Counted from the stretch's first letter, positions 8,889 to 17,330 are shown. The stretch: DNA of 26,766 nt from Chara braunii (GCA_003427395.1 BFEA01000051.1:4294440-4321205); one strand, 5' to 3'. Notes: a model not told the origin generated them from the letters alone. Translations and numbers: made by a program.

Positions 8889-9901
8889 ATATATGGAAAC
8901 GAGGATTTTATGAACATATATGTGCTGGGTAGCATTGGTTGCCCTCTTCCTGAGGGGGTTAACCGCCCATCCGAGGCAGTAGAGCCATTCACTTAGGCCA
9001 TCATCCAGTGGCCTCAAAGGTTGGAATCTGGAACCCTCGCCTTGACCTTCAATTTTCTTTATTTATCGGAACGATCGTACATTCTATTTAGTGGAAGATG
9101 GTAGTAATGGTGCTTATACGACTGCCACAACTCCGTATGCCGTAACAATTCTATTTACTACCTTGACGCCGATATCCTCGCCTGACAAGGCAGACTCCTA
9201 GGGTGTGGGATGGGACGCGGGACCCGTTTTCCAGCAAGTGAGGCGCTCAGTTTTCTCATCAGTCTCCCACTTGCACTTGTTTGTTTCTTGGAGATCCGCC
9301 AGCTCTGCCCAGGATAGACAAGTATTTCTGGATATACGCCCCTTTCTCCACAAAGTGGGCGATCTTGAGTATAGCCTTATTATCAGACACTTTCTTAGTG
9401 CTAGGCCCATAGGTAACGTACTCGTCCCCCTCAAAACAGATACGTAACAAAAACTACATCGTACGGACCACATAAAGTAGGACGGCAACAAATAAGACAC
9501 ACGAGGCAATGACAGACTGTTTCGTCAGACTCTTACCGACTCGTCAGGAGACTGAACACAGTGGACAGACCATTTGTAGAATCCTCACACTGATGCTTTG
9601 AGCCAGAAACTACCCCACTGGGAGTCTTCCCCTTTTTTTTTTTCTTTTTTTTTTTAAATTGCATACAGGTGACAACGGGAACAGCAAGGCCTAGCAGGCC
9701 GCAGTAAACCAGGGGAGGGGAGGGCGCACACCGCACGGGAAGCCAAGCCGAAAAGCAAGTGAGGCAACACAAGGCAAGCGGGTAGGCAGAGAGGCAGAGG
9801 GACAATAGTCAAGAACAGGGTGGGCGGGGAAGGTGCAGGGCGGCCCTTGAGGCAACAATTCAGCAGGTGAGCAGACTGAAAAAAAAAAACAAGGCAAGCC
9901 A
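8889..9901. other. No recognised gene
   Basis: The stretch holds a small LINE 3'-end fragment (listed separately) and interrupted T runs at about 9631-9655. I can support nothing else. Several open frames on both strands lack domains and have biased, repeat-driven composition, especially the minus-strand frames at 9654-10017. Confidence 0.5.
9211..9250 (+). mobile_element. LINE 3'-end copy 2, short fragment
   Basis: GGGACGCGGGACCCGTTTTCCAGCA followed by AGTGAGGCGCTC resembles the start of the LINE 3'-end motif (GGGACGCTGGACCCGGTTTCC). The stem is imperfect, as one arm has GCGGGA in place of GCTGGA. Confidence 0.6.
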
Positions 9902-10852
9902 ATGGAAGGGCAAAGTAGCAGAGAGCCAAGGAAGACACAAGGCAAAGACGTAAGGAGCCAGTCGGGGCGGAGCGAGCGCGTGGGGAGCGCACTGGCCGGC
10001 GGGCCCGGCGGTCTCACGACCCAATGCCCTTGGTGTTACCGAGGGCTGACTGAGCATGTTGGTGACGCCATAGCTTTCGTGACGACCGGGCAAGGTGGGG
10101 GGCACATACGGTTCCATAGCTCGTGCGTTGTGAGGGAGGAAGTGAAAACGAGGTGAACTAACCTCGGGACCAGCAGTGCGAGGGCGTTCTTGCGGCAATA
10201 CGCGACAAGGCGAAAGGAGATGGAGACGGCTTCAAATGGGGAGTTACGACAAGCTGCGGATTCTTGGCTTTTGGTTTTGCAGGATGGTCGCCGCCGATTG
10301 CAGGAGATGGTATTTCTTCTCTCTTCCACAGCTCAAGATTGGTCAGAGGTTGATCGGGGGGCAATCTCAATGACCTCATGGTTGGAGGGGATGACACAAC
10401 AAATGCTCAGCGTGCTTTGGGAGATAGAGGAGGGGCTTGACGAACTAAGGGCACATCACCTTGACTGGCAGATGGTGGATGAACTCATACACCATTGCCA
10501 TGAGCTCTATGAAGAAGGGGACAAGGTGTGTGCCGAGATGATGTCACGATCTGCCGGAAAACTTGCAGAAGGAGCCGTGGCGGCAACAACACACACAATA
10601 ACGACCGAGATCTCATCAGTGCCAACAGCGGTTGAGCAGAAGACATCAACAACAAAGATAACATCAACAGCATCAACAACGGGTATGACAAAGACATCCT
10701 ATTCTACACCAACAATCTATACAATAACTCCAATAAACAACCGCCATAAGCTCGTCAACGATATCCACATCAGCAGTGCCATTCGTGACGACATCATCAA
10801 CACCAACAATTTTTCCAATGACGACAATAGCGATTCTGACGATGACATCTGA
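9902..10852 (+). pseudogene. Unrecognised reading frame with possible zinc-binding motif, one internal TGA
   Basis: An ATG at 9902 opens 84 codons ending in TGA at 10154-10156. The same frame then stays open for 232 more codons, to a stop at 10850-10852. The first part holds CPWC and, about 30 residues later, HIRFHSSC, which together could bind one zinc. The second part (from about 10190) is rich in Leu, Glu and Trp, looks helical (ELRQAADSWLLVLQDGRRRL, MVDELIHHCHELYEEGDKVC) and ends in a Thr/Ile/Asn/Asp-rich tail encoded by ACA/ATC-type repeats. I do not recognise the family. The shared frame across the TGA suggests one gene with a recent nonsense mutation. A real intron near 10154 is possible but not shown. 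Confidence 0.45.
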
Positions 10853-11042
10853 AATGCAATTTCCAGCCATGACTGTTTTGCTCACAACGATCGATACAAT
10901 CGGCGTCAAACCAAGATCAGTCGATGGATCAGCTATTATGGTGAGGGCTATTCGATCTCTTCTCGCCCTCTCGCATGAAAATTCTGCCGAGTATGAATTG
11001 ATGCTGATCTGGGGATGTGGTGACGGGTGGAAGGATGATTAA
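10776..11042 (+). other. Open frame overlapping the end of the previous one, possible continuation
   Basis: A second frame runs from ATG 10776 to 11042 and overlaps the repeat-encoded tail of the 9902-10852 frame. Its last part (VRAIRSLLALSHENSAEYEL, then MLIWGCGDGWKDD) looks like ordinary protein, unlike the Thr-rich start. It could be the true C-terminus of the same gene reached by a frameshift. I recognise no domain. Confidence 0.3.
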
Positions 11043-11219
11043 TTGTTCCCGTGGGATTCAGGAGGAAGAAGAGAGGCTGTGGAGAGGGGGTTTGGGAGGC
11101 AGGGGTGATTTCTTGGTTGTTTTCTCTCCCCCCCCCCCTTTTTTTTTCTCATCTGTGTTGATCCCCCTAGTTTGGTATATTCTTCCTTTCTTGTGGTGCT
11201 CGATTTCAGCCCATCTCAT
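11043..11219. other. Short unassigned stretch with C and T runs
   Basis: The sequence is purine-rich to about 11110, then has homopolymer C and T runs at about 11129-11148. No gene is supported. Confidence 0.5.
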
Positions 11220-11483
11220 GGGGCTATATTCAATCCTTGGTCATCATCGGTTAGGGTTCGACTTGGTTTGATGGTCTTTAAGTATAGATTTGAAATTTCT
11301 CAATTAGTGGGCTACCCTTTGGTTTGCGCCTGTGTTAACTACTGTTGTTTAGGGGAAGCTCGTCGCAATTACTGAGGAACGGGGCTATATTCAATCCTTG
11401 GTCATCATCGGTTAGGGTTTGACTTGGTTTGATGGTCTTTACGTATAGATTTGAATCCTCTCCCAACTAGTGGGCTCCCCTTT

Positions 11484-11499
11484 GGTTTGCGCCTGTGTT
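11484..11499. repeat. LINE target site duplication, left copy
   Basis: GGTTTGCGCCTGTGTT lies directly before the poly(T) run and is repeated exactly at 13134-13149. Long, variable target duplications of this size are typical of LINE insertion by target-primed reverse transcription. Confidence 0.9.
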
Positions 11500-11535
11500 T
11501 TTTTTTTTTTTTTTTTTTTTTTTTAAGGCCTGTGC

Positions 11536-11665
11536 AAAACCTCTATCCCAGTGGTGGTAAGAGAACCACCAAGATTGAGGCTTTGTCTGGTGGGCCGCTC
11601 CATCTCTTGGTGGGGAGCCTCACCTGCTGGAAACCGGGTCCAGCGTCCCTTAGATACATCTTTCT
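11536..11665 (-). mobile_element. LINE 3' terminal block, copy 3 (next to poly(A))
   Basis: On the minus strand this reads GGGACGCTGGACCCGGTTTCC, then CAGCAGGTGAGGCTCCCCACC, AAGAGATGGAGCGGCCC, and on to CTTACCACCACTGGGATAG just before the tail. The hairpin GCTGGA/TCCAGC with a 7-nt loop is intact. This is the best reference for the family because it sits in a LINE with a defined end. Confidence 0.85.
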
Positions 11666-11692
11666 CTTCTTCACCATTGAGTCTGACACCAC

Positions 11693-11730
11693 AGTGCTGG
11701 AAACCGGGTCCAGCATCCCATGTCCGGATT
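11693..11730 (-). repeat. LINE hairpin motif, copy 4
   Basis: GCTGGAAACCGGGTCCAGC followed by ATCCCATG repeats the hairpin core within the LINE 3' region, 60-70 bp from copy 3. The stem is perfect. Confidence 0.85.
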
Positions 11731-11852
11731 ATAACATCCCTGCCTACCATACTTGCAAGCGGACGCCGTCCGGGCGGTTCCGCACGTGCGGCAGACCGCC
11801 GGACCAGACCCATGCGGCGCACGAATGTGCGCCCGACGACCAGTTACGCCCC

Positions 11853-12052
11853 NNNNNNNNNNNNNNNNNNNNNNNNNNNNNNNNNNNNNNNNNNNNNNNN
11901 NNNNNNNNNNNNNNNNNNNNNNNNNNNNNNNNNNNNNNNNNNNNNNNNNNNNNNNNNNNNNNNNNNNNNNNNNNNNNNNNNNNNNNNNNNNNNNNNNNNN
12001 NNNNNNNNNNNNNNNNNNNNNNNNNNNNNNNNNNNNNNNNNNNNNNNNNNNN
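11853..12052. other. Assembly gap of exactly 200 N
   Basis: Two hundred unspecified bases interrupt the LINE 3' region. The round number suggests a placeholder, so the real missing length may differ. GC-rich sequence precedes it. Open frames that cross it mean nothing. Confidence 0.99.
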
Positions 12053-12077
12053 ACCATCTACTGTCCTCGTGGTGCAA

Positions 12078-12139
12078 AATGAGAAGTAGAGTGAGAAGTA
12101 GAATGAGAAGTGGAATGGGCAGCAAATGAGAAGTAAGAA
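12078..12139. repeat. ATGAGAAGT-type short tandem repeat
   Basis: GAGAAGTAGA, GAGAAGTAGA, GAGAAGTGGA and GAGAAGTAAG follow one another at roughly 10-bp steps with one interruption. It lies within the LINE 3' region. Confidence 0.65.
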
Positions 12140-12218
12140 GAACCGGAAGGACTGGCAAAGACTGAGAAATCTTTTCTTTTTTTTACAACATAATCCATCA
12201 TTGAAAGTGACGCCATTG

Positions 12219-12246
12219 AGCTGGAAACCGGGTCCAGCGTCCCATA
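12219..12246 (-). repeat. LINE hairpin motif, copy 5
   Basis: AGCTGGAAACCGGGTCCAGC followed by GTCCCATA is a third hairpin core inside the same LINE, about 500 bp from copy 4 across the gap. The stem is perfect. Confidence 0.85.
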
Positions 12247-12517
12247 TCTAATCCTTTTTTTTCCTACCTCTCCTGTAGCAACGCCAGGTATTGGGGGGAG
12301 CTCCACCAGGGGGCACCAGTGGGATCTCTCTCCCTCCCCTAGCTCCTGCCCTCCACCTGCTATCCTCATGGCGTACAGAGTCTCATATACAACAAAAATG
12401 TTTTCTCATTTTTGGAGGGAACATCTTGAGAGTGGCGCCCTGAAACAGCTGACACCACCGGAAGACTAGCTTGCACTGCAACTTGCTATGCCGTGTATTT
12501 GAGAGATTTATATGACT

Positions 12518-13133
12518 CTAAGCCCCCAGATATTCCTCCAGGGCCAACGGGTGAGGAGGAAAGGGATCACCGAAATCCTGCGCAGGTCTCAGCTGTTCTC
12601 TGGGATCCACCCTTGTCCAATCTTTGAAGAGAAGCTGGTAGTCTCTTTCCAGGTCTCCCTCCTGACCTTCTCCATGGTCCAACCTGTCTCCTGTCCAGAC
12701 CACCCTCGCGACCCAGCCCTCCCTCTCCCCCCCCAGCCAGCCTTCGCAGAACCGGGAGATAATTTTTCTAATGTCACCCCTGCTGTGCACCTGACTCAGT
12801 TTTTCCTTAACGCTGTGCCATTGTGCCATGATCTCATGTTGGAAGAGCAGTCGTATCTGTTCTGTGACCTCCCCCTCCTCTACCCTGGCCCGCTCTAATT
12901 CCAAGATGCATCTTCGCCACCATATGGTCCAGAGGACTGTACGCCGGCCCAGGGAGAACATATTTGCTACAAAGGTGTTGTCGTTAAAGTGGGGGCAGTG
13001 TCCCAACAGAATTGCCCTCCAGTCCCAAGGCCATAATGAGCCTGGGATGATGTGCCGCCAGATCCTATACCACCATCTCCATAGCAGGACAGCTGCAGGG
13101 CATTGTAGGAAGATGTGCTCGACCGTCTCAGGG
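12518..13133 (-). pseudogene. LINE ORF2 C-terminal fragment (zinc-binding region of reverse transcriptase)
   Basis: The minus-strand frame from the insertion edge reads PPETVEHIFLQCPAAVLLW, then WRWWYRIWRHIIPG, SLWPWDWRAILLGHCPHFND and so on, to a stop near 12518. About 205 codons are open without interruption. VEHIFLQC gives the His-x4-Cys part of the zinc-binding region found after reverse transcriptase in many plant LINEs (zf-RVT type), and the Trp-rich segment after it is also typical. The endonuclease and catalytic polymerase domains are absent because the copy is 5'-truncated. No start codon belongs to it, and it cannot act on its own. Confidence 0.85.
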
Positions 13134-13149
13134 GGTTTGCGCCTGTGTT
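13134..13149. repeat. LINE target site duplication, right copy
   Basis: GGTTTGCGCCTGTGTT matches 11484-11499 at all 16 positions. The sequence then continues as the interrupted tandem unit. Confidence 0.9.
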
Positions 13150-13193
13150 AATTACTGTTGTTTAGGGGAAGCCCGTCGCAATTACTGAGGAAC

Positions 13194-13502
13194 TACTAAA
13201 CTCTCTGGCCCTGTTATCATTCTCTTCGCCCTATATGTATCTCCCCTACTCCTCACCGTGCAGAAGATTGAAGTAGGGATAATTGAGGAGTCTCGTAGGG
13301 CAGAGATTTATGCTGCACACAACGGGGTTAATCCTTCCTCACAAGGGAAGCAATCAATGGCCCGTGACTTTGCTATATTCGTGTTATACAGGGAAGCTGT
13401 CTCCAGGGGAGCAGTGGCTGAGGCTCTTCCAGCCCTAATGGGAAGAGGCGTGCGTATAAGTGTTGTAATCAATCTCATAATTGGAGGCCTGAGCACTGGG
13501 CC

Positions 13503-13539
<37 letters not shown>

Positions 13540-13603
13540 ATGATGGGAAGAGGAGGCAAAGGCATGGGCAACCAAGTCTCATAGCTGCCAGAGGAAGGTC
13601 TAA
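13194..13603 (+). other. Possible exon fragment followed by poly(A)
   Basis: A pyrimidine-rich stretch ends in CACCGTGCAG at 13263, which looks like a 3' splice site. The frame that follows (from about 13258) reads IEVGIIEESRRAEIYAAHNG, then GKQSMARDFAIFVLYREAVS and LPALMGRGVRISVVINLIIG, before a 28-base A run at 13507-13534 and a stop at 13584. Composition is protein-like, but I recognise no family. Together with the frame at 9902-11042 it might be a second exon of one host gene, with the tandem duplication and LINE lying in the intron. That is speculation. Confidence 0.3.
13507..13534. repeat. A homopolymer, 28 bases
   Basis: An uninterrupted A run. It may be the tail of an old retrotransposed sequence on the plus strand, but I found no convincing flanking duplication. 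Confidence 0.9.
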
Positions 13604-13824
13604 TGAGCTGAGTTGAGTCCGCCGCGACATAGCTACGGTTTTTCGTTTGACCTTCGATGTACTTCAAGTTTATCTAAGCTGAAGACCTTGACTACCTCTT
13701 GTCTATGGTGTTTTCTCCCACCCATTCTGATTGACGTCGCGTGTATGCATGGAGTCCCGTGTTGGTTTGAGATACCGATGGTTGACCATTCACAACAAGT
13801 CTAATAAGGAATAAGGACCTCTTT

Positions 13825-13826
<2 letters not shown>
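13604..13826. other. No recognised feature
   Basis: Mixed-composition sequence. A short open frame at 13613-13804 has no recognisable domain. Confidence 0.5.

Positions 13827-13862
<36 letters not shown>
13827..13862. repeat. T homopolymer, 36 bases
   Basis: An uninterrupted T run immediately before the 38-bp tandem repeat. It would be the poly(A) tail of a minus-strand retroposon if the adjoining repeat is part of one, but this is not established. Confidence 0.9.
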
Positions 13863-13967
13863 CAAGAACCTCTATAAACCATCTAGATAATTTTTTATTT
13901 TAAGGACCTCTATAGACCATCTAGATAAATTTTTATTTTAAGGACTTCTATAGACCATCCAGATAAC
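13863..13967. repeat. 38-bp tandem repeat, about 2.7 copies
   Basis: Units start at about 13863, 13902 and 13940. Each reads (A/C)A(A/G)GA(A/C)C(C/T)TCTATA, then (A/G)ACCATC(T/C)AGATAA, then a T-rich end. The third is cut short. A related AAGGACCTCT occurs just before the T run at 13813. Confidence 0.85.
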
Positions 13968-14004
13968 CACATGGCTGACTACTGAAGGTGGCTGTCAAGT
14001 AAGA

Positions 14005-14058
14005 TACTTGAATTTCATTTTTCAAAATACTACTTAAAGTTCAAGTGAAATTCAAGTA
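14005..14058. repeat. 13-bp perfect inverted repeat
   Basis: TACTTGAATTTCA at 14005-14017 is the exact reverse complement of TGAAATTCAAGTA at 14046-14058, with 28 bases between. It could be a remnant of a small inverted-repeat element or a transcript hairpin. Confidence 0.8.
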
Positions 14059-14108
14059 CTGAAAACTCGCACGTTTTGGCCATAGGTATCATCCTCAGAT
14101 GCAATCTT

Positions 14109-14265
14109 AAGCCTCATTTCGGATTGTCCTCTGCAACTCAAGAACATGAAGTTGTCCTCTGCAACTCAAGAACATGAAGTTGGAATCGCTAGTAATCGCA
14201 GATCAGCATGCCGCTGTGAATATGTACTCAGGCCTTGTACACACCGCCCATCACACCATGGGAAT
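14109..14265 (+). pseudogene. Fragment of bacterial-type small-subunit rRNA 3' end, probably mitochondrial
   Basis: The stretch contains GGAATCGCTAGTAATCGCAG, GATCAGCATGCCGC, then GGCCTTGTACACACCGCCC and ATCACACCATGGGAAT. These are near-universal 16S-type sequences close to the decoding site. TTCGGATTGTCCTCTGCAACTC upstream also matches that gene, in the alphaproteobacterial/mitochondrial style. Only about 130 bases of the gene are present, with changes at positions normally invariant (CCCATCACACC for CCCGTCACACC) and an internal duplication. So this is organelle DNA inserted in the nucleus, not a working rRNA gene. A chloroplast source fits less well. Assembly contamination is unlikely because the copy is a decayed fragment. 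Confidence 0.85.
14124..14179. repeat. 28-bp tandem duplication within the rRNA fragment
   Basis: Positions 14124-14151 are repeated exactly at 14152-14179 (both run from TTGTCCTCTGC to ACATGAAG). A working rRNA has one copy of this helix region, so the duplication arose after or during transfer. Confidence 0.92.
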
Positions 14266-14420
14266 TTCTCTTGGCCCAAATCTTCTCTACGATCTGGATT
14301 ATCTCCTTCGATTTGGTATATTCTTGAGTCCAATTTTGGACGCTTCGATTGGACATTCTCAATTCTGAACTACCGTTCTGAATTTCACATTCTCAATATG
14401 TTGGTTCTTTCAATTCTGGA
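14266..14420. other. No recognised feature
   Basis: AT-rich sequence between the rRNA fragment and a LINE tail. ATTCTGAA/CAATTCTG-type words recur, but no clear array forms. Confidence 0.5.
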
Positions 14421-14566
14421 TTTTTTTTTTTTTTTTTGTAGAAACAGCCCGGGCGGATGTTAGGGATGCTGGTAAGAGCAGACACCGCTAGCACTGTCGG
14501 GGGGGCTCCATCTATTGGTGGGGAGCAGCACCTGCTGGAAAGCGGGTCCAGCGTCCCTGAATATTA
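14421..14566 (-). mobile_element. LINE 3'-end copy 6 with poly(A)
   Basis: A T run at 14421-14437 is followed by GTAGAAACAGCCCGGGCGG, GGTAAGAGCAGACACCGC, CTCCATCTATTGGTGGGGAG and GCTGGAAAGCGGGTCCAGC. On the minus strand this is the LINE 3' block ending in poly(A). The hairpin stem is perfect with one loop change. The segment nearest the tail differs from copy 3, so this may be a sister subfamily or a SINE sharing the same end. Confidence 0.8.
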
Positions 14567-15387
14567 TGATTGTTTGTGTGACTAAACAAGCAGTTGTGAT
14601 GGCTGCAAGCTACTTGGGTCACTTGTAAAGAAAGGAGTTAGGTGGGGAGAGCGACACAGCAGCCTGAGTTGACAGCCTAGGGTAAATGGTAGTATACACA
14701 GATCTCCTGACTTACTATTAGGAGACTTGGACATCGATTCTAAGTACAGTTCTCTACCCCAAACTTTTTTTTTTTTTTTTTTTTTTTTGCTGAAAATCAG
14801 GATAGATGATGAGAAAACTACGAATATAGATGATGAGAAAAACTACGAATCTTTTTTTACGATCGCTAAACACCTCCTGAAATCCACCCGCAATTCTCCG
14901 AACACTCAAGTATCTAAGGGAATTCCAGCAGATCATAACAAAGCTCACCAAAACTGACTTATTCTCTGACAAACTCATCCAGGCCTCACGCCCCCTATCC
15001 GCTAGGTTACAGAGCTACGCGACTCACTCCAGCTCCGACCAGTGTCATCCTGTACCCCAAATTTTGTTTCTATTCTAAGGTGTTTGTGATTCCAATAGTG
15101 GAACTCCCAAGGTCTTGATCTTCCGACAATGACTGCGTCTCTGTTTATCTGTGCTCATCTGATGTTCGAACTCGGTTGTACCAATTTCCATGTCGTTTTT
15201 CTCGATCGATAGACAGCTTCATCAGTTGTTTTTTCCAACTGTGGGATTGTGTGTGTACTGCATAAGTGAAACTTGTTTTGTGTTCTGCGACGCTCTTTTG
15301 GGGTTGGAGCCCCTCTCTGTGAGGGTTCCACAAGGTGGGAGGTGCAATCCTTGAGAAGGGATGGGGGCGGTATTGAGGGTTGAAGGG
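14567..15387. other. No recognised gene
   Basis: The stretch includes a 24-base T run at 14765-14788 and a short repeat of GATGATGAGAAAA at about 14804-14842. No protein or RNA gene is supported. Confidence 0.5.
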
Positions 15388-15536
15388 TTAAACCACCAGT
15401 ACTTCCTAAAGTTAACGCTACGCAATTTTAGGAAACGTACGGGCCACTACAGGAGCGCCCAAATTCATCCAACTAGAAACGTTTCTACTCTATTTTTTTC
15501 CGTGGCCAATAGCTGGGCCAAGTACTGGTGGTTTAA
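15388..15536. mobile_element. TTAA-flanked MITE, 141 bp
   Basis: The internal 15392-15532 starts ACCACCAGTACTT and ends with its exact reverse complement AAGTACTGGTGGT, and TTAA flanks it on each side (15388-15391 and 15533-15536). TTAA duplications are the signature of piggyBac-type transposases. The element has no coding capacity, so it would be a non-autonomous derivative. Because TTAA is itself a palindrome, the ends could also be read as a 17-bp inverted repeat with a different, shorter duplication. Confidence 0.7.
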
Positions 15537-16860
15537 GAGGGCTGTTTCACTTGGAGGGGGTGGGACAGGCAGGAAGGGGGAATTTCAGTTCTGCGAGGGT
15601 ATACTTTAGGGGGATTTGTATACCGTTGGGGGAGCGGAAGTGGCCGTTTAAAGGGCTGTCCTGATCTGGGGCTGGCGAGGTGTGGGGGCGCCTTCCGGTG
15701 GAGGCAGTGAAAGGACAGGGGGTTGTTTCTTATTGAGGGACGGAGTAACGCTGTGAGATCTTCACTTGTACTTGAGTCCTGCATAAACGATGAAACCTCC
15801 AGAGGGAGAGAGACTGGTTTCCCTCCCTTTTCCTTTTCTTGTGGAGGTGGAGCGCGTGGATCTCATGTTTTCTGAATAGTTGCTTTCGGCCTTGAGTTAT
15901 GTCCTTATGTTTGCTAAAAACAAAAAAGAAAAAAAGAAAAAAAGTTATTATGTTTTTTGCTGGAGTGTGCTGATTGCGTTTTCTTGCAATCATTTTGATG
16001 AGGAGGTTTCATGGGGTTGGTTGAAACGCGTCCTGCGCTGAAGGGGGCTAGCCATTAGGATGGAAGTACGGCGCAGCACCAGTGGAGATGGTGGCTGCGT
16101 CGTGGTAAGTCTTGCCGGAGGGGGGTTGAGAAGGATAGAGTGAGGTGCTGGCGGAGGACTGCAATCAGCGCATGGGGGGGCTGGACGGTTTGGAATCGTA
16201 GTCGGGTGATGGTCGGCGGCTTGTCTGATACCTGCTGACGCTTTTGTCTCAAGTGGCTCGTGAATGGACGAGGCCAGAACGACGTTGGCCGGTGCTGGGG
16301 CCGTCGCGCAGCCCTGTAACCTGAGCAGTACGGGGGCATGAGGCCTGGTAGAGAGAGATCTGTGGAGTTGTTGGAAGGCACTCCGAGGTCCGTTGGCAAG
16401 CTGGTACTTGAACGATACTGGCCGGAGCCGGGGCCGATAGCTCCGCCGTGTAGTCCAGCAGGTAGGGGATCTTTCCGGAGTGGGTCGCGCTACTCTGTGA
16501 CATAGCAGATGGAGGTGTGAGGCTTGGTTGAGGCTGGGTATCGAGGCTAGCGCTGGGGTAGGTTCAGGATTGGGTTGTTGAGTAGCACTGAGGCTATTAG
16601 TTTAAGAGTGCAAGCTCCCATGAAACGAGTATTTGACGTATTCGAGGTTACTCATGACAGTCGCAACTGAGGACATCTCTCATAGGGTTGTCATAGTTGT
16701 CTTAGTTAGCTCCACTTTTTTTTGAAATGTGTTCTAGTGGATGTTACTCTGGAAGGGTTCTCCGTAGTTTGCTCCAAAGTGTGGTTCCTTTTAGCCAAAG
16801 CTGGGCAATGGCTCAGGTAACTCATGTGCCTCAACAAATGTCCTCAGATTTGTTTCGAAT
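15537..16860. other. No recognised gene, 1.3 kb
   Basis: The part at 16020-16500 is G-rich on the plus strand and gives several minus-strand open frames without domains or consistent composition. An interrupted A run lies at 15916-15943. I see no repeat or motif that I can name. Confidence 0.5.
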
Positions 16861-16980
16861 GGGACGCTGGGCCCGGTTCCCAGCATGTGCTGCTCCCCAC
16901 AAATAGATTGGAGCAATTTGTTCCCCCCCCACTTCCCCCCCGCCCCCCCCGAAAAAAAGAAGAAAAAAAGGAATACCTTG
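16861..16980 (+). mobile_element. LINE 3'-end copy 7, compensatory hairpin change
   Basis: It reads GGGACGCTGGGCCCGGTTCC, CAGCATGTGCTGCTCCCCAC, AAATAGATTGGAGC, then C-rich and A-rich sequence. The hairpin is GCTGGG/CCCAGC where other copies have GCTGGA/TCCAGC, so both sides of one base pair have changed together. The A-rich end (about 16951-16971) may be the tail. Confidence 0.8.
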
Positions 16981-17256
16981 GCTGGATGTCCATGCTGACA
17001 GTACACGTCCACTCTGCTCAGCCCAGTGCAGATCTGGCACACATTCAAATTTAGAAACACAGGATTTCAGCCGACAGCCCCGTTAGGTCTGAAGAGGTGG
17101 CTTGACAAAGGGGTCCTTGGTTATGGCTAGACTCCTATTTGCAATAAGTCAGATATTCTACTACCTGCTCATTCAATCCCCTGGTGACAAGTGTAATCAA
17201 TGCTGACAGGTCGATACAGTTAAGCTCATTTTCCGGATGTATAATGGATGTATAAT
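16981..17256. other. No recognised feature
   Basis: Mixed sequence. Just before the next LINE end there is a short duplication of TGTATAATGG (about 17238-17258). Confidence 0.5.
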
Positions 17257-17330
17257 GGGACGCTCGACCCGTTTTCCAGCAGGTGCCGCTCCCCACCAAA
17301 AAAAAAAAAAAAAAAGGAAGAAAAAAAAAG
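17257..17330 (+). mobile_element. LINE 3'-end copy 8, poly(A) directly after the hairpin block
   Basis: GGGACGCTCGACCCGTTTTCC is followed by AGCAGGTGCCGCTCCCCACC and then an A run interrupted by GGAAG. The part normally lying between CCCCACC and the tail is missing, so the tail was added or the copy deleted just after the hairpin block. One stem position is mismatched (GCTCGA). Confidence 0.8.

Larger units (their letters stand above)
11500..13133 (-). mobile_element. 5'-truncated LINE, minus strand, with poly(A) tail
   Basis: Read on the minus strand, the insertion begins at 13133 in the C-terminal region of a LINE ORF2, runs through a 3' untranslated region of about 1 kb and ends in an A run (T run at about 11498-11524 on the plus strand). 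A perfect 16-bp duplication flanks it. The start inside the ORF is the usual 5' truncation. The 3' region contains three copies of a GCTGGACCCGGTTTCCAGC hairpin, the last one close to the tail. A 200-base assembly gap lies within it, so the true length of the 3' region is unknown. Confidence 0.9.
11220..13193 (+). repeat. 161-bp tandem duplication, second unit split by a LINE
   Basis: Unit 1 is 11220-11380. Unit 2 starts at 11381 with the same GGGGCTATATTCAATCCTTG and follows it closely to 11499, where poly(T) begins. The missing end of unit 2 (AATTACTGTTGTTTAGGGG to ACTGAGGAAC) is found at 13150-13193. Joined, unit 2 would be about 163 bp. The duplication therefore predates the LINE insertion. 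Confidence 0.88.

Noticed and set aside
8471-8932. Asn/Asp-rich plus-strand frame and Val/Cys-rich minus-strand frames
   Set aside because: They are translations of the CAA microsatellite fused to LTR sequence.
9654-10017. Overlapping minus-strand frames of about 110 codons
   Set aside because: Several frames are open at once in a purine-rich region, which reflects composition. There are no domains.
11451-12158. Long open frames across the gap
   Set aside because: They exist only because N bases do not create stops.
13438-13554. ATGGGAAGAGG on both sides of the 28-base A run as a possible retroposon target duplication
   Set aside because: The right copy is separated from the A run by eight bases and the putative insert has no recognisable body, so it does not fit a clean insertion.
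14109-14265. A working rRNA gene
   Set aside because: Only the 3' end fragment is present, with an internal duplication and changes at conserved positions.
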